This document shows, piece after piece, positions 50,803 to 59,276 of a DNA stretch of 64,000 bases (position 1 is its first letter; every line of letters starts with the position of its first letter). The stretch lies in assembly GCF_051133435.1 (NCBI RefSeq), contig NZ_JBPGNY010000001.1, forward strand, positions 682,001 to 746,000, given 5' to 3'. The translations under genes were made by a program, and so were the position numbers. The notes under the pieces are model-generated. The model saw only the letters and a program-made list of their open reading frames with translations, was not told where the DNA came from and did no database searches. Source of the stretch: JAAYAO01 sp051133435. GTDB taxonomy: Bacteria; Actinomycetota; Actinomycetes; Propionibacteriales; Propionibacteriaceae.

Positions 50803-52319
50803 TGGCCGACAACGCCGACAATGTCGACAACGTTCCCGGAACCGACCCCTCCGGCTCGACCAGCGCCTTCGGCGCACCCGCCCCGAGTGATCGCGACTCG
50901 CTCACCGTCGGCCCGGACGGCCCGACCCTGCTGCACGATGTGCACTTCCTCGAAACGATGGCCCACTTCGACCGCGAACGGGTGCCGGAGCGGGTGGTGC
51001 ACGCCAAGGGCTCGGGTGCTTTCGGTGTCTTCGAAACCACCGAGGACGTCAGCGCCTACACCAAGGCCGCGCTCTTCCAGCCCGGCGCGAAGACCGAGAT
51101 GCTGGCCCGCTTCTCCACCGTGGCCGGCGAGATGGGGTCGCCCGACACCTGGCGCGATCCGCGCGGTTTCGCGCTGAAGTTCTATACCGACGAGGGCAAC
51201 TACGACCTGGTCGGCAACAACACCCCGATCTTCTTCATCCGCGATGCGATGAAGTTCCCGCACTTCATCCGTTCCCAGAAGCGCCGTCCCGACACCGGCC
51301 TGCGCGACCACCAGATGCAGTGGGATTTCTGGACCCTGAACCCGCAGTCGGCGCACCAGGTGACCTACCTGATGGGCAACCGCGGCATCCCGAAGTCGTA
51401 CCGGCACATGAACGGCTACGGATCGCACACCTACATGTGGATCAACGCCGCCGGCGAGAAGTTCTGGGTCAAGTACGCCTTCCTGTCCCAGCAGGGCGTC
51501 GAGGGGCTCACCGCGGACGAGGCCGATGAGTTGGCCGGCAAGGACGCCGACGTGCACCGCCGCGACCTCTACGAGGCGATCGACCGGGGCGACTTCCCGA
51601 AGTGGGACCTCTACGTGCAGGTGATGCCGTACGAGGACGCGAAGAACTACCGGGTGAACCCCTTCGACGTCACCAAGACGATTCCCAAGGGCGACTACCC
51701 GCGGATCAAGGTCGGCACGATGACGCTGAACCGCAACCCGCAGAACTTCTTCGCCCAGATCGAGCAGGCCGCCTTCGAGCCCTCCTCACTGGTGCCCGGC
51801 ATCGGCCTGTCGCCGGACAAGATGCTGCTCGGCCGGATCTTCTCCTACTCCGACACCCACCGGCACCGGATCGGCCCGAACTACCTGCAGTTGCCGGTCA
51901 ACCAGCCGAAGACCGAGGTGCAGACCTACGCCTTCGACGGGCCGATGGCCTACAACATCCCGTCCACGCGCACGCCCTATGCCCCGAACTCGGAAGGTTT
52001 CCCCTACTCCGATTTCACCGGCCCGGCCGAGGACTCCTGGGAGGTCGACGGCGACATGGTGCGGGTACCGGCCACCGTGCGCAGCGAACTCGACACCGAC
52101 TTCGCCCAGCCCGGCATCCTGGTGCGTGAGGTGATGAACGACGAGGAGCGTTCGATGCTGGTCGACAATGTGGTGGGTCACCTGTCCGACGGCGTCCACG
52201 GCGATGTTCTGACCCGGGCCTTCCAGTACTGGAAGAACGTGGATCAGGAGATCGGCGACCGGATCGAGGCGCAGTACCGCGAGCAGAACGGCAACCAGGA
52301 GGGTGGCCGCAACACCTGA
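50802..52319 (+). CDS. katA: Monofunctional haem catalase
   Basis: 505 residues, small-subunit clade length. The catalytic His is in RVVHAKGSGAFG, the Asn in NTPIFFIRD, and the proximal haem Tyr in GRIFSYSDTHRHR. The ATG is preceded by AAGGAGAAT and overlaps the fur stop. It destroys hydrogen peroxide in the cytoplasm. A strong terminator follows. Confidence 0.96.
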   Translation: MADNADNVDNVPGTDPSGSTSAFGAPAPSDRDSLTVGPDGPTLLHDVHFLETMAHFDRERVPERVVHAKGSGAFGVFETTEDVSAYTKAALFQPGAKTEMLARFSTVAGEMGSPDTWRDPRGFALKFYTDEGNYDLVGNNTPIFFIRDAMKFPHFIRSQKRRPDTGLRDHQMQWDFWTLNPQSAHQVTYLMGNRGIPKSYRHMNGYGSHTYMWINAAGEKFWVKYAFLSQQGVEGLTADEADELAGKDADVHRRDLYEAIDRGDFPKWDLYVQVMPYEDAKNYRVNPFDVTKTIPKGDYPRIKVGTMTLNRNPQNFFAQIEQAAFEPSSLVPGIGLSPDKMLLGRIFSYSDTHRHRIGPNYLQLPVNQPKTEVQTYAFDGPMAYNIPSTRTPYAPNSEGFPYSDFTGPAEDSWEVDGDMVRVPATVRSELDTDFAQPGILVREVMNDEERSMLVDNVVGHLSDGVHGDVLTRAFQYWKNVDQEIGDRIEAQYREQNGNQEGGRNT

Positions 52320-52348
52320 TCGCCCGACCCCGCCCGTGAGGGCAAACA

Positions 52349-52382
52349 AAAAATCGCCCGGTCTTGGTACCGGGCGATTTTT
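52349..52382. terminator. Bidirectional terminator between katA and tRNA-Phe
   Basis: A 14-bp perfect stem (52349-52362 with 52369-52382) with a 6-nt loop. The arms end in A-runs and T-runs on both strands, so it can terminate katA (plus) and the tRNA-Asp-Phe transcript (minus). Confidence 0.9.
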
Positions 52383-52389
52383 GCTTCTC

Positions 52390-52466
52390 TCTGGTGGCCA
52401 GGACCGGGGTCGAACCGGTGACCTTTCGCTTTTCAGGCGAACGCTACTACCAGCTGAGCTACCTGG
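52390..52466 (-). tRNA. tRNA-Phe (anticodon GAA)
   Basis: 74 nt plus an encoded CCA (52392-52390). Acceptor GGCCAGG/CCTGGCC, anticodon loop CTGAAAA (GAA), T-loop GGTTCGACCC, discriminator A. The only tRNA in the window that encodes CCA. It lies 48 bp downstream of tRNA-Asp, probably in the same transcript. Confidence 0.96.
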
Positions 52467-52514
52467 CCTTGCGGCGACCCCTGATGGTGCGAACCACGCA
52501 CCAGGGAACCTACG

Positions 52515-52588
52515 CGACCCCGACGGGACTCGAACCCGCGACCTCCGCCGTGACAGGGCGGCGCGCTAACCAACTGCGCTACGGGGCC
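52515..52588 (-). tRNA. tRNA-Asp (anticodon GUC)
   Basis: 74 nt without CCA. Acceptor GGCCCCG/CGGGGTC with one G-U pair, anticodon loop CTGTCAC (GUC), T-loop GGTTCGAGTCC, discriminator G. First of a two-tRNA unit with tRNA-Phe. The 151 bp upstream, to the terminator at 52740, shows no gene. Confidence 0.96.
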
Positions 52589-52739
52589 TGGTTGACTACC
52601 AGAGCCATGCTGCCCGTAACAGGCAGCCCGTGAACTATAGCGCACTTTCCCGAGCGTGCTAAATCGTGTCGAGATGGGCTTTCGGGACGGTGCCGATGAC
52701 CCCGATTCGGGGTCGCCGACATGTCGCTGACAACAGGTG

Positions 52740-52772
52740 ATGCCCGGGCAGGAGTGTCCCTTGCCCGGGCAT
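52740..52772 (-). terminator. Hairpin downstream of the DUF3073 gene
   Basis: ATGCCCGGGCA (52740-52750) and TGCCCGGGCAT (52762-52772) form an 11-bp stem with an 11-nt loop. It lies 48 bp after the DUF3073 stop on the minus strand. There is no clear T-run, so this is a weaker terminator call. Confidence 0.5.
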
Positions 52773-52820
52773 ACCGAGGAAGCCGACGCCGGGTCGGCCG
52801 GTGATCACAATGAGGTGACG

Positions 52821-53054
52821 TCAGCTGGTTTTACGCAGGCTGTATCCGTCGTCGTCCTCGTCATCGACGTTGTACTGAGCTGCCAATTCGGCGTACGGGT
52901 CGTCATGATTGTCGTCCGCGTACTCGTCCGGAATATCCGCGCCGGAGTAACCACGCAACTCCTCCTCCAACTGGGAGAAGTCGGTGTTCACCGAGCGGTA
53001 TTTCAGCTCGCGGGCAACCTTCGTCTGCTTCGCCTTTGCACGGCCGCGCCCCAT
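52821..53054 (-). CDS. DUF3073 protein
   Basis: 77 residues beginning MGRGRAKAKQTKVARELKY, the signature of DUF3073, a small protein conserved in actinobacteria and often near purM. The basic N-terminus is followed by a strongly acidic C-terminus (DDEDDDGYS). Function unknown; the basic N-terminus could bind nucleic acid. GAGGGGG precedes the start. It lies 158 bp downstream of purM. Confidence 0.9.
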   Translation of the reverse strand: MGRGRAKAKQTKVARELKYRSVNTDFSQLEEELRGYSGADIPDEYADDNHDDPYAELAAQYNVDDEDDDGYSLRKTS

Positions 53055-53212
53055 ATGGGTCGACCCCCTCGCACTTGTCGCTCGCGGTCTGTGCCGCGGC
53101 TCATGATGGTTAATGTCGTGACAGACAGGCTACCCAATCTCCGCAAGAGGGCCAAGCGGGGCTCACCGGACGGGCGCGGCGACCTCGGCCGACCCCTCCG
53201 ATTTCACTGATC

Positions 53213-54268
53213 TCAACGGTGATTGCCGTGCAACACCGCCCGCCCCGGTCCGTCGTCGGCGGTGGCGGTTCCGCACACCCAGGCCGGCACGCCGCGTCCA
53301 CCCAACAGGGCGACCGCCTCTTCGGCGGCCTCGGCGGGCACCAGCGCGACCATGCCCACGCCCATGTTCAGCGTCGCCTCGATGTCGTCGGTGCTCACCC
53401 GGCCGACCTCCTGCACCACCGAAAAAATCGGGTCCGGCTGCCAACTGCCACGGTCGATATCGACCCGAATGCCGTCCGGCAGCACCCGGGCCAGGTTGTT
53501 CGCCAACCCGCCGCCGGTGACATGGGCGACCGCATGCACCTCCAGCGCATCGGCGAGGGCCAAGACGTCCTTGGCATAGATCCGGGTCGGGGTCAGCAGG
53601 GTCTCTCCCAGCGGCCCGCCCAGTTCGGGTACCTCGCGGTCCAGAGCCCATCCGGCCTCGTTCAACAGCACATGGCGCACCAGCGAGTAGCCGTTGGAGT
53701 GCAGGCCCGAGGAGGCCATCGCGATCGCCACATCACCGGGACGCACCCGGTCGGCACCGAGAATCCGCTCGCGTTCGACCACCCCGGTGGTGGCGCCGGC
53801 CACGTCGTACTCGTCCGGGCCCAACAGGCCGGGGTGTTCGGCGGTCTCGCCGCCGATCAGGGCGCAACCGGCCTGAACGCAGCCCTCGGCAATGCCGGAG
53901 ACGATCGCGGCGATGCGTTCGGGCACCACCTTGCCGCAGGCGATGTAGTCGGTCACCCACAGCGGTTCGGCTCCCACGACCACCAGGTCGTCGACCAGCA
54001 TGCCGATCAGATCGAGCCCGATCGTGTCGTGGCGGTCCATCGCCTGCGCGATCGCGACCTTGGTGCCCACCCCGTCGGTGGCCGAGGCCAGCACCGGATG
54101 TCGGTACCCGGCCAGGGCCGAGGCGTCGAAGAACCCGGCGAAACCGCCCAGGCCGCCGAGCACCTCGGGACGCATGGTGCGCTGCACCGAATGCTTCATC
54201 AACTCGACCGCACGGTCACCGGCTTCGATGTCGACGCCGGCAGCAGCGTAGGCGGTGGGTTCGGTCAT
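53213..54268 (-). CDS. purM: Phosphoribosylformylglycinamidine cyclo-ligase (AIR synthase)
   Basis: 351 residues. It has the PurM motifs LASATDGVGTKVAIA, IGLDLIGMLVDDLVV, GGETAEHPG and SSGLHSNGYSLVR, and HVTGGGLANNL in the C-terminal half. Fifth step of purine synthesis. The start ATG at 54268 overlaps the purF stop (ATGA); in-frame sequence further upstream lies in purF. Confidence 0.96.
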   Translation of the reverse strand: MTEPTAYAAAGVDIEAGDRAVELMKHSVQRTMRPEVLGGLGGFAGFFDASALAGYRHPVLASATDGVGTKVAIAQAMDRHDTIGLDLIGMLVDDLVVVGAEPLWVTDYIACGKVVPERIAAIVSGIAEGCVQAGCALIGGETAEHPGLLGPDEYDVAGATTGVVERERILGADRVRPGDVAIAMASSGLHSNGYSLVRHVLLNEAGWALDREVPELGGPLGETLLTPTRIYAKDVLALADALEVHAVAHVTGGGLANNLARVLPDGIRVDIDRGSWQPDPIFSVVQEVGRVSTDDIEATLNMGVGMVALVPAEAAEEAVALLGGRGVPAWVCGTATADDGPGRAVLHGNHR

Positions 54269-55758
54269 GACTCCTCCGTGAACAGATCCGGTTGGGGAAG
54301 TTCGGTCATTCCGGCCATCGCCGCCGCCGAAGGCGGGATCGGCACCGGATACACCCCGTCGAAACAGGCCCGGCACAGCTCATCGCTGGAGCGGTGGGTG
54401 GCCTTGACGAGCCTGGACATCGAGACGAAGCCGAGCGAGTCGGCACCGATCGCGCGGGCGATCTCCTCCACCGACATGCCCGGGGCGATCAGTTCGCTGC
54501 GGCTGGCGAAGTCGATGCCGTAGAAACAGGGCCATTGCACCGGTGGCGCGGAGATTCGCACATGCACTTCGCGGGCCCCGGCCTCGCGCAACATGGTGAC
54601 CACCTGGCGTTGGGTGTTGCCGCGCACGATCGTGTCGTCCACCACCACGATGCGCTTGCCGTTCACCACATCGCGCAGCGGGTTGAGCTTCATCCGGATG
54701 CCCATCTGCCGCATCGTCTGGGAGGGCTGGATGAAGGTCCGTCCGACATAGGCATTGCGCACCAGACCCTGGCCGTAGGGAATGCCCGATTCGGCGGCGT
54801 AGCCGATCGCGGCCGGGGTGCCCGATTCGGGCGTCGGGATGACCAGGTCGGCCTCCACCGGGTGTTCCTTGGCCAGATACTTGCCGACCTTCACCCGCAC
54901 GTTGTGAATCCGTCGATTGTTCAGCAACGAATCGGGACGCGAGAGGTACACGTACTCGAACAGGCAGGTCTTCGGTTCCGGCTTGGCGAAGGTACGCGAA
55001 CGCACCCCGTTGGCGTCGATGATCACCATCTCGCCCGGTTCGACATCGCGCACGTAGTGGGCGCCGATGATGTCCAGGGCAGCGGTTTCGGAGGCGACCA
55101 CCCAGCCGCTGGTCAACCGTCCGAGCACCAGCGGGCGGATGCCCTGGGGGTCACGGGCCGCGTACAGGGTGTTCTCGTCCATCCAGACCAGGCAGAAGGC
55201 ACCGCGCAGGTGCGGCAGCACTTCGAGGGCGGCCTCCTCATTGCTGAGGTCGTCGAAGGTGGCCAGCAGCGCGGTGATCAGCGAGGTGTCGTTGCTGGAG
55301 TCCATCCGCTCCTTGTGCGGAACCGGCGCTCCCCCGGATCGTTCGGTCAGCCAGGCCTCGAGATCGTCGGTGTTGGTGAGGTTGCCGTTGTGGCCCAAAG
55401 CCAGGCCGCCGTGGGCGGTGGACCGGAAGGTCGGTTGGGCGTTGTCCCAGGTGCTGGATCCGGTGGTGGAGTAGCGGGCGTGCCCGATCGCCAGGGTGCC
55501 GGTCAGCGAGTTCAGGGTGGATTCGTTGAAGACCTGTGAGACCAGGCCCATGTCCTTGTAGACCATGATCCGCGACCCGGTGCTGACCGCGATGCCGGCC
55601 GATTCCTGACCGCGGTGTTGCAGGGCGTACAAGCCGAAGAAGGTGAGCTTCGCGACCTCTTCATCGGGCGCCCAGACCCCGAAGACACCACAGGCGTCTT
55701 GTGGTCCGCGTTCGTGCGGGTCGATTTCATGGGTCAACAGACCATCCGGACGAGACAC
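54265..55758 (-). CDS. purF: Amidophosphoribosyltransferase
   Basis: 497 residues. A propeptide of about 22 residues precedes the nucleophilic Cys in DACGVFGVW, as in the self-processing form of the enzyme. The PRPP loop is VVVDDTIVRGNTQRQ. Cysteines in CLFEYVY, RISAPPVQWPCFYGID and the late DELCRACF region fit a 4Fe-4S-bearing type. First committed step of purine synthesis. GTG start with a leaderless-type promoter. Confidence 0.96.
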   Translation of the reverse strand: MSRPDGLLTHEIDPHERGPQDACGVFGVWAPDEEVAKLTFFGLYALQHRGQESAGIAVSTGSRIMVYKDMGLVSQVFNESTLNSLTGTLAIGHARYSTTGSSTWDNAQPTFRSTAHGGLALGHNGNLTNTDDLEAWLTERSGGAPVPHKERMDSSNDTSLITALLATFDDLSNEEAALEVLPHLRGAFCLVWMDENTLYAARDPQGIRPLVLGRLTSGWVVASETAALDIIGAHYVRDVEPGEMVIIDANGVRSRTFAKPEPKTCLFEYVYLSRPDSLLNNRRIHNVRVKVGKYLAKEHPVEADLVIPTPESGTPAAIGYAAESGIPYGQGLVRNAYVGRTFIQPSQTMRQMGIRMKLNPLRDVVNGKRIVVVDDTIVRGNTQRQVVTMLREAGAREVHVRISAPPVQWPCFYGIDFASRSELIAPGMSVEEIARAIGADSLGFVSMSRLVKATHRSSDELCRACFDGVYPVPIPPSAAAMAGMTELPQPDLFTEES

Positions 55759-55770
55759 CCGAACAGCCTA
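55759..55770 (-). promoter_or_regulatory. Leaderless-type -10 of purF
   Basis: On the minus strand TAGGCT (55770-55765), then 6 bases, then GTG at 55758. Confidence 0.5.
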
Positions 55771-55811
55771 GCGCCCGCAACCCCGATGAACCGCATCGAG
55801 TGGGTGGCGGT

Positions 55812-55823
55812 TACCGTGTGGGA
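55812..55823 (+). promoter_or_regulatory. Leaderless-type -10 of putA
   Basis: TACCGT at 55812-55817, then 6 bases, then ATG at 55824. A weaker hexamer than the others, but with the same spacing. Confidence 0.4.
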
Positions 55824-58800
55824 ATGAGCGAACTGGCCCATCTGCGATCCCTCGCCCCCGCCGTCGAGAACCAGGTTCGTGCCTGGTTGGACGCCGCAGC
55901 GCAGGTGCCGGCCGACCCCGCCGGGAAACAACTCGCCGCCCTGTTGCAGGATCCGGACGGGTTGGAGTTCGCGGTGCGGTTCGTGGACGGGGTGGTCCGT
56001 CCCGAAGACCTGTCGGCCGCGGCCCGGGTGTTGCAGCAGATCTCGGCGCGTCCACCCCGCTTCCTGAACCCGGCGATGCGCTCGGCATTGCGGCTGGGTG
56101 GGGCGTTGGCTCCGGTGGCCCCGTGGCTGGTGGTGCCGATCGCCCGTCGGGTGTTGCGCGAGATGGTCGGTCACCTGATCATCGACGCCACCCCGAGCCG
56201 GTTGGGTTCCGCGGTCGGCCGGATCCGGGTCAAGGGCGTCGACCTGAACATCAACCTGTTGGGTGAGGCGGTGCTGGGCCGGCGCGAGGCCGATCGGCGG
56301 CTCGCCGACACCCGCAAACTGTTGGAACGCGACGACGTCGACTACCTGTCGATCAAGGTCTCGTCGTCCACCGCACCGCATCAGCAGTGGGGGTTCGACG
56401 CCACGGTCGACGAGGTCGTTGCCCGGCTGTTGCCGATGTACCTGTTCGCGGCCGAACACCCGACCCGCAAGTTCATCAACCTCGACATGGAGGAGTACCA
56501 CGACCTCGAGTTGACGATGGCGGTGTTCACCCGGCTGCTGGAGGACCCGCGGTTGCAGCGTCTGGAGGCCGGGATCGTGCTGCAGGCCTACCTGCCGGAC
56601 GCCTTCGGCGCGATGCAGCGCCTGCAGGATTGGGCCGCCGAACGGGTGGCCGCCGGTGGGGCACCGATCAAGGTGCGGCTGGTGAAGGGTGCCAACCTGC
56701 CGATGGAGCGGGTGACCGCCACCGGCAAGGGTTGGCCGCTGGCCACCTGGGATTCGAAGCAGGACAGTGACACCCATTTCAAGCGGGTGCTGTTGTGGTC
56801 ACTCACCCCCGAGCGGGTGCGCAATGTGCGCCTGGGGGTGGCCGGCCACAACCTCTTCGACATCGCCCTGGCCTGGTTGGTCGCCAAGGAGCGCGGGGTC
56901 GCCGATAAGATCGAGTTCGAGATGCTGCTCGGGATGGCCACCGGGCAGGCCGAGGTGGTACGCCGCGACGTCGGCGGGCTGCTGCTCTACACCCCGGTGG
57001 TGCACCCAGGTGAGTTCGATGTCGCGATCTCGTACCTGATCCGCCGGCTCGAGGAGGGCGCCAGCCACGACAACTTCATGTCGGCGGTGTTCGAACTGAG
57101 CGACGACGAGGTGCTCTTCGCCCGCGAACGCGACCGCTTCCTGGCCTCCCTGGAGGGCTTGGCGGTGGAGGCGCCCGCCACCCACCGCATCCAGGACCGC
57201 ACAGCGCCGCCCGTCCCGGCGCGTCGGGAGGGTTTCGTCAACACCCCTGATTCGGATCCTTCGCTGCCGGCCAATCAGGCCTGGGCCGAGGGCATCCGGT
57301 CCCGGATCCACGACTCCGAGCTGGGCACCGAGACCGTCGCCGCGAACCGGGTGCACACCCGCGAGGAGTTGGACGCCCGGATCAGCACCGGGGTGGCGGC
57401 CGGGGAGTCCTGGCGGGCCTTGTCGGGTGACGAGCGGGCCGAGATCCTGCACCGGGCCGGTGACGAACTCGAGGCCCGTCGTGCGGAGTTGATGGAGGTG
57501 GCCGCCGCCGAGGCGGGCAAGCTGCTCGACCAGTCCGACCCCGAGGTGTCGGAGGCGATCGACTTCGCCCACTTCTACGCCGAGTTGGCCCGCGGGCTGG
57601 ACCGGATCGACGGCGCCGCACCCCGTCCGGCCGGGTTGATCGTGGTCACCCCGCCGTGGAACTTCCCGATCGCGATCCCGGCCGGCTCCACCCTGGCCGC
57701 ACTGGCCTCGGGCGCCCCGGTGATCATCAAGCCGGCCCCGCCGACCGTGCGCACCGCAGCGGTGATGGTCGAAGCCCTGTGGGCGGCCGGAGTCCCCCGC
57801 GATGTGCTGCAACTGGTCGACCTGTCCGAGGACGAGCTGGGCTCGGAGTTGATCGGCGATGAGCGGGTCGACCGGTTGATCCTCACCGGGGCCTTCGAGA
57901 CCGCCGAACTGTTCCGCCGTTTCCGTCCCGACCTGCAACTGCTGGCCGAGACCAGCGGCAAGAACGCGATCATCGTCACCCCGAGCGCCGACTACGACCT
58001 GGCCGCGAAAGACATCGTCGCCTCGGCCTTCGGTCATGCCGGGCAGAAGTGTTCGGCCGCCTCGTTGGCGATCCTGGTCGGTCAGGCGGGCCGCTCACCC
58101 CGGTTGCGCAACCAACTGCTGGACGCGGTCGGGTCGCTGTCGGTCGGGTGGCCCTGGCAGCCGGAGGCCGAGATGGGCCCGCTCACCGAACCGGCGTCCG
58201 GCAAGCTGCTGCGCGGCCTGACCACGCTCGGGCCCGGCGAATCCTGGGTGGTCGAACCCCGTCGGCTCGACGACGAGGGCAGGTTGTGGAGCCCCGGGGT
58301 ACGGATCGGGGTCGAACCGGGCAGCGAATACCACCTCACCGAGTACTTCGGGCCGATCCTGGGCATCATCAGGGTCGACACCCTGGACGAGGCGATCGAG
58401 GTCGCCAATGCGGTGGAGTTCGGGCTCACCTCGGGCATCCATTCCCTGGACGCGGACGAGATCGGGCTCTGGCTGAACCGGATCCAGGCGGGCAACCTGT
58501 ATGTGAACCGCGGCATCACCGGGGCGATCGTGCAACGCCAGCCCTTCGGCGGCTGGAAGCGTTCGGTGGTAGGCCCGACCGCGAAGGCCGGTGGGCCGAG
58601 CTACCTGATTCCGCTGGTCGATTGGGTCTCCGAGCCCGCCACCGAGGGACGCGATCCCAGCCATCCCGGGGTACGGGCGCTACTGGACGCGGTGGTAGCG
58701 ACCGCGGCGGCCGACGGCACCACGATCAACGCCCGGGAGGCCGCAGCCGTGGAACGCGCGGTGGCCTCCGACGAGCTGGTCTGGCAGACCGAACTCGGTG

Positions 58801-59276
58801 TGGCCCGCGATGTCACCGGGTTGCCGGCCGAACGCAACATCCTGCGACACCTGCCGATGCCCGGTGGGGTGATCCGGCTGGCCGAGGGTGGCCGCGTCGC
58901 CGACTTGGTGCGGGTTGCCTGTGCTGCTTTGCGGGCCGGGGCCCGTCCGCGGATTTCCACCGCCGTGACCCCTCCCCCGGCGATCCGGGCGGCTCTGGTG
59001 GCTGCCGGCTTCGAGGTGTCGGTGGCCGATGAGGCCGCCTTCCGGGATGCGGCGCGCGGTCTGGAGCCTTGCCGGATTCGCTACATCGGGGCCGAAGCCG
59101 ACGATCTGGCGGCCTTCGCCGAGGCGACCGACGGCCGTCCGGAACTGGCTGTGGTGTCCCATCCGGTGACCGAGGCAGGCCGGGTGGAACTGCTGCCCTT
59201 CCTGCGCGAGCAGGCGGTGTCGATCACCGCGCACCGGTTCGGCACCCCCGATCACCTCACCGATGCACTGATCTGA
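55824..59276 (+). CDS. putA: Bifunctional proline dehydrogenase / L-glutamate gamma-semialdehyde dehydrogenase
   Basis: 1150 residues. The N-terminal flavin-dependent proline dehydrogenase barrel spans about 125-440 (VKGVDLNINLLGEAVLG, VRLVKGANLPMER). The aldehyde dehydrogenase domain spans about 530-960. In it TPPWNFPIAIPAGS marks the NAD site, LAETSGKNA holds the catalytic Glu, and GHAGQKCSAASL the catalytic Cys. A C-terminal extension of about 190 residues follows. It converts proline to glutamate and passes electrons to the quinone pool. No N-terminal ribbon-helix-helix repressor domain is present. The last 20 bp overlap the convergent MFS gene. Confidence 0.95.
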   Translation: MSELAHLRSLAPAVENQVRAWLDAAAQVPADPAGKQLAALLQDPDGLEFAVRFVDGVVRPEDLSAAARVLQQISARPPRFLNPAMRSALRLGGALAPVAPWLVVPIARRVLREMVGHLIIDATPSRLGSAVGRIRVKGVDLNINLLGEAVLGRREADRRLADTRKLLERDDVDYLSIKVSSSTAPHQQWGFDATVDEVVARLLPMYLFAAEHPTRKFINLDMEEYHDLELTMAVFTRLLEDPRLQRLEAGIVLQAYLPDAFGAMQRLQDWAAERVAAGGAPIKVRLVKGANLPMERVTATGKGWPLATWDSKQDSDTHFKRVLLWSLTPERVRNVRLGVAGHNLFDIALAWLVAKERGVADKIEFEMLLGMATGQAEVVRRDVGGLLLYTPVVHPGEFDVAISYLIRRLEEGASHDNFMSAVFELSDDEVLFARERDRFLASLEGLAVEAPATHRIQDRTAPPVPARREGFVNTPDSDPSLPANQAWAEGIRSRIHDSELGTETVAANRVHTREELDARISTGVAAGESWRALSGDERAEILHRAGDELEARRAELMEVAAAEAGKLLDQSDPEVSEAIDFAHFYAELARGLDRIDGAAPRPAGLIVVTPPWNFPIAIPAGSTLAALASGAPVIIKPAPPTVRTAAVMVEALWAAGVPRDVLQLVDLSEDELGSELIGDERVDRLILTGAFETAELFRRFRPDLQLLAETSGKNAIIVTPSADYDLAAKDIVASAFGHAGQKCSAASLAILVGQAGRSPRLRNQLLDAVGSLSVGWPWQPEAEMGPLTEPASGKLLRGLTTLGPGESWVVEPRRLDDEGRLWSPGVRIGVEPGSEYHLTEYFGPILGIIRVDTLDEAIEVANAVEFGLTSGIHSLDADEIGLWLNRIQAGNLYVNRGITGAIVQRQPFGGWKRSVVGPTAKAGGPSYLIPLVDWVSEPATEGRDPSHPGVRALLDAVVATAAADGTTINAREAAAVERAVASDELVWQTELGVARDVTGLPAERNILRHLPMPGGVIRLAEGGRVADLVRVACAALRAGARPRISTAVTPPPAIRAALVAAGFEVSVADEAAFRDAARGLEPCRIRYIGAEADDLAAFAEATDGRPELAVVSHPVTEAGRVELLPFLREQAVSITAHRFGTPDHLTDALI

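Noticed and set aside
52433..52645. 70-residue minus-strand ORF over tRNA-Asp and tRNA-Phe
   Set aside because: It is a translation of the two tRNA genes and their flanks. The VAQLV-type sequence is a well-known false protein from tRNA loci.
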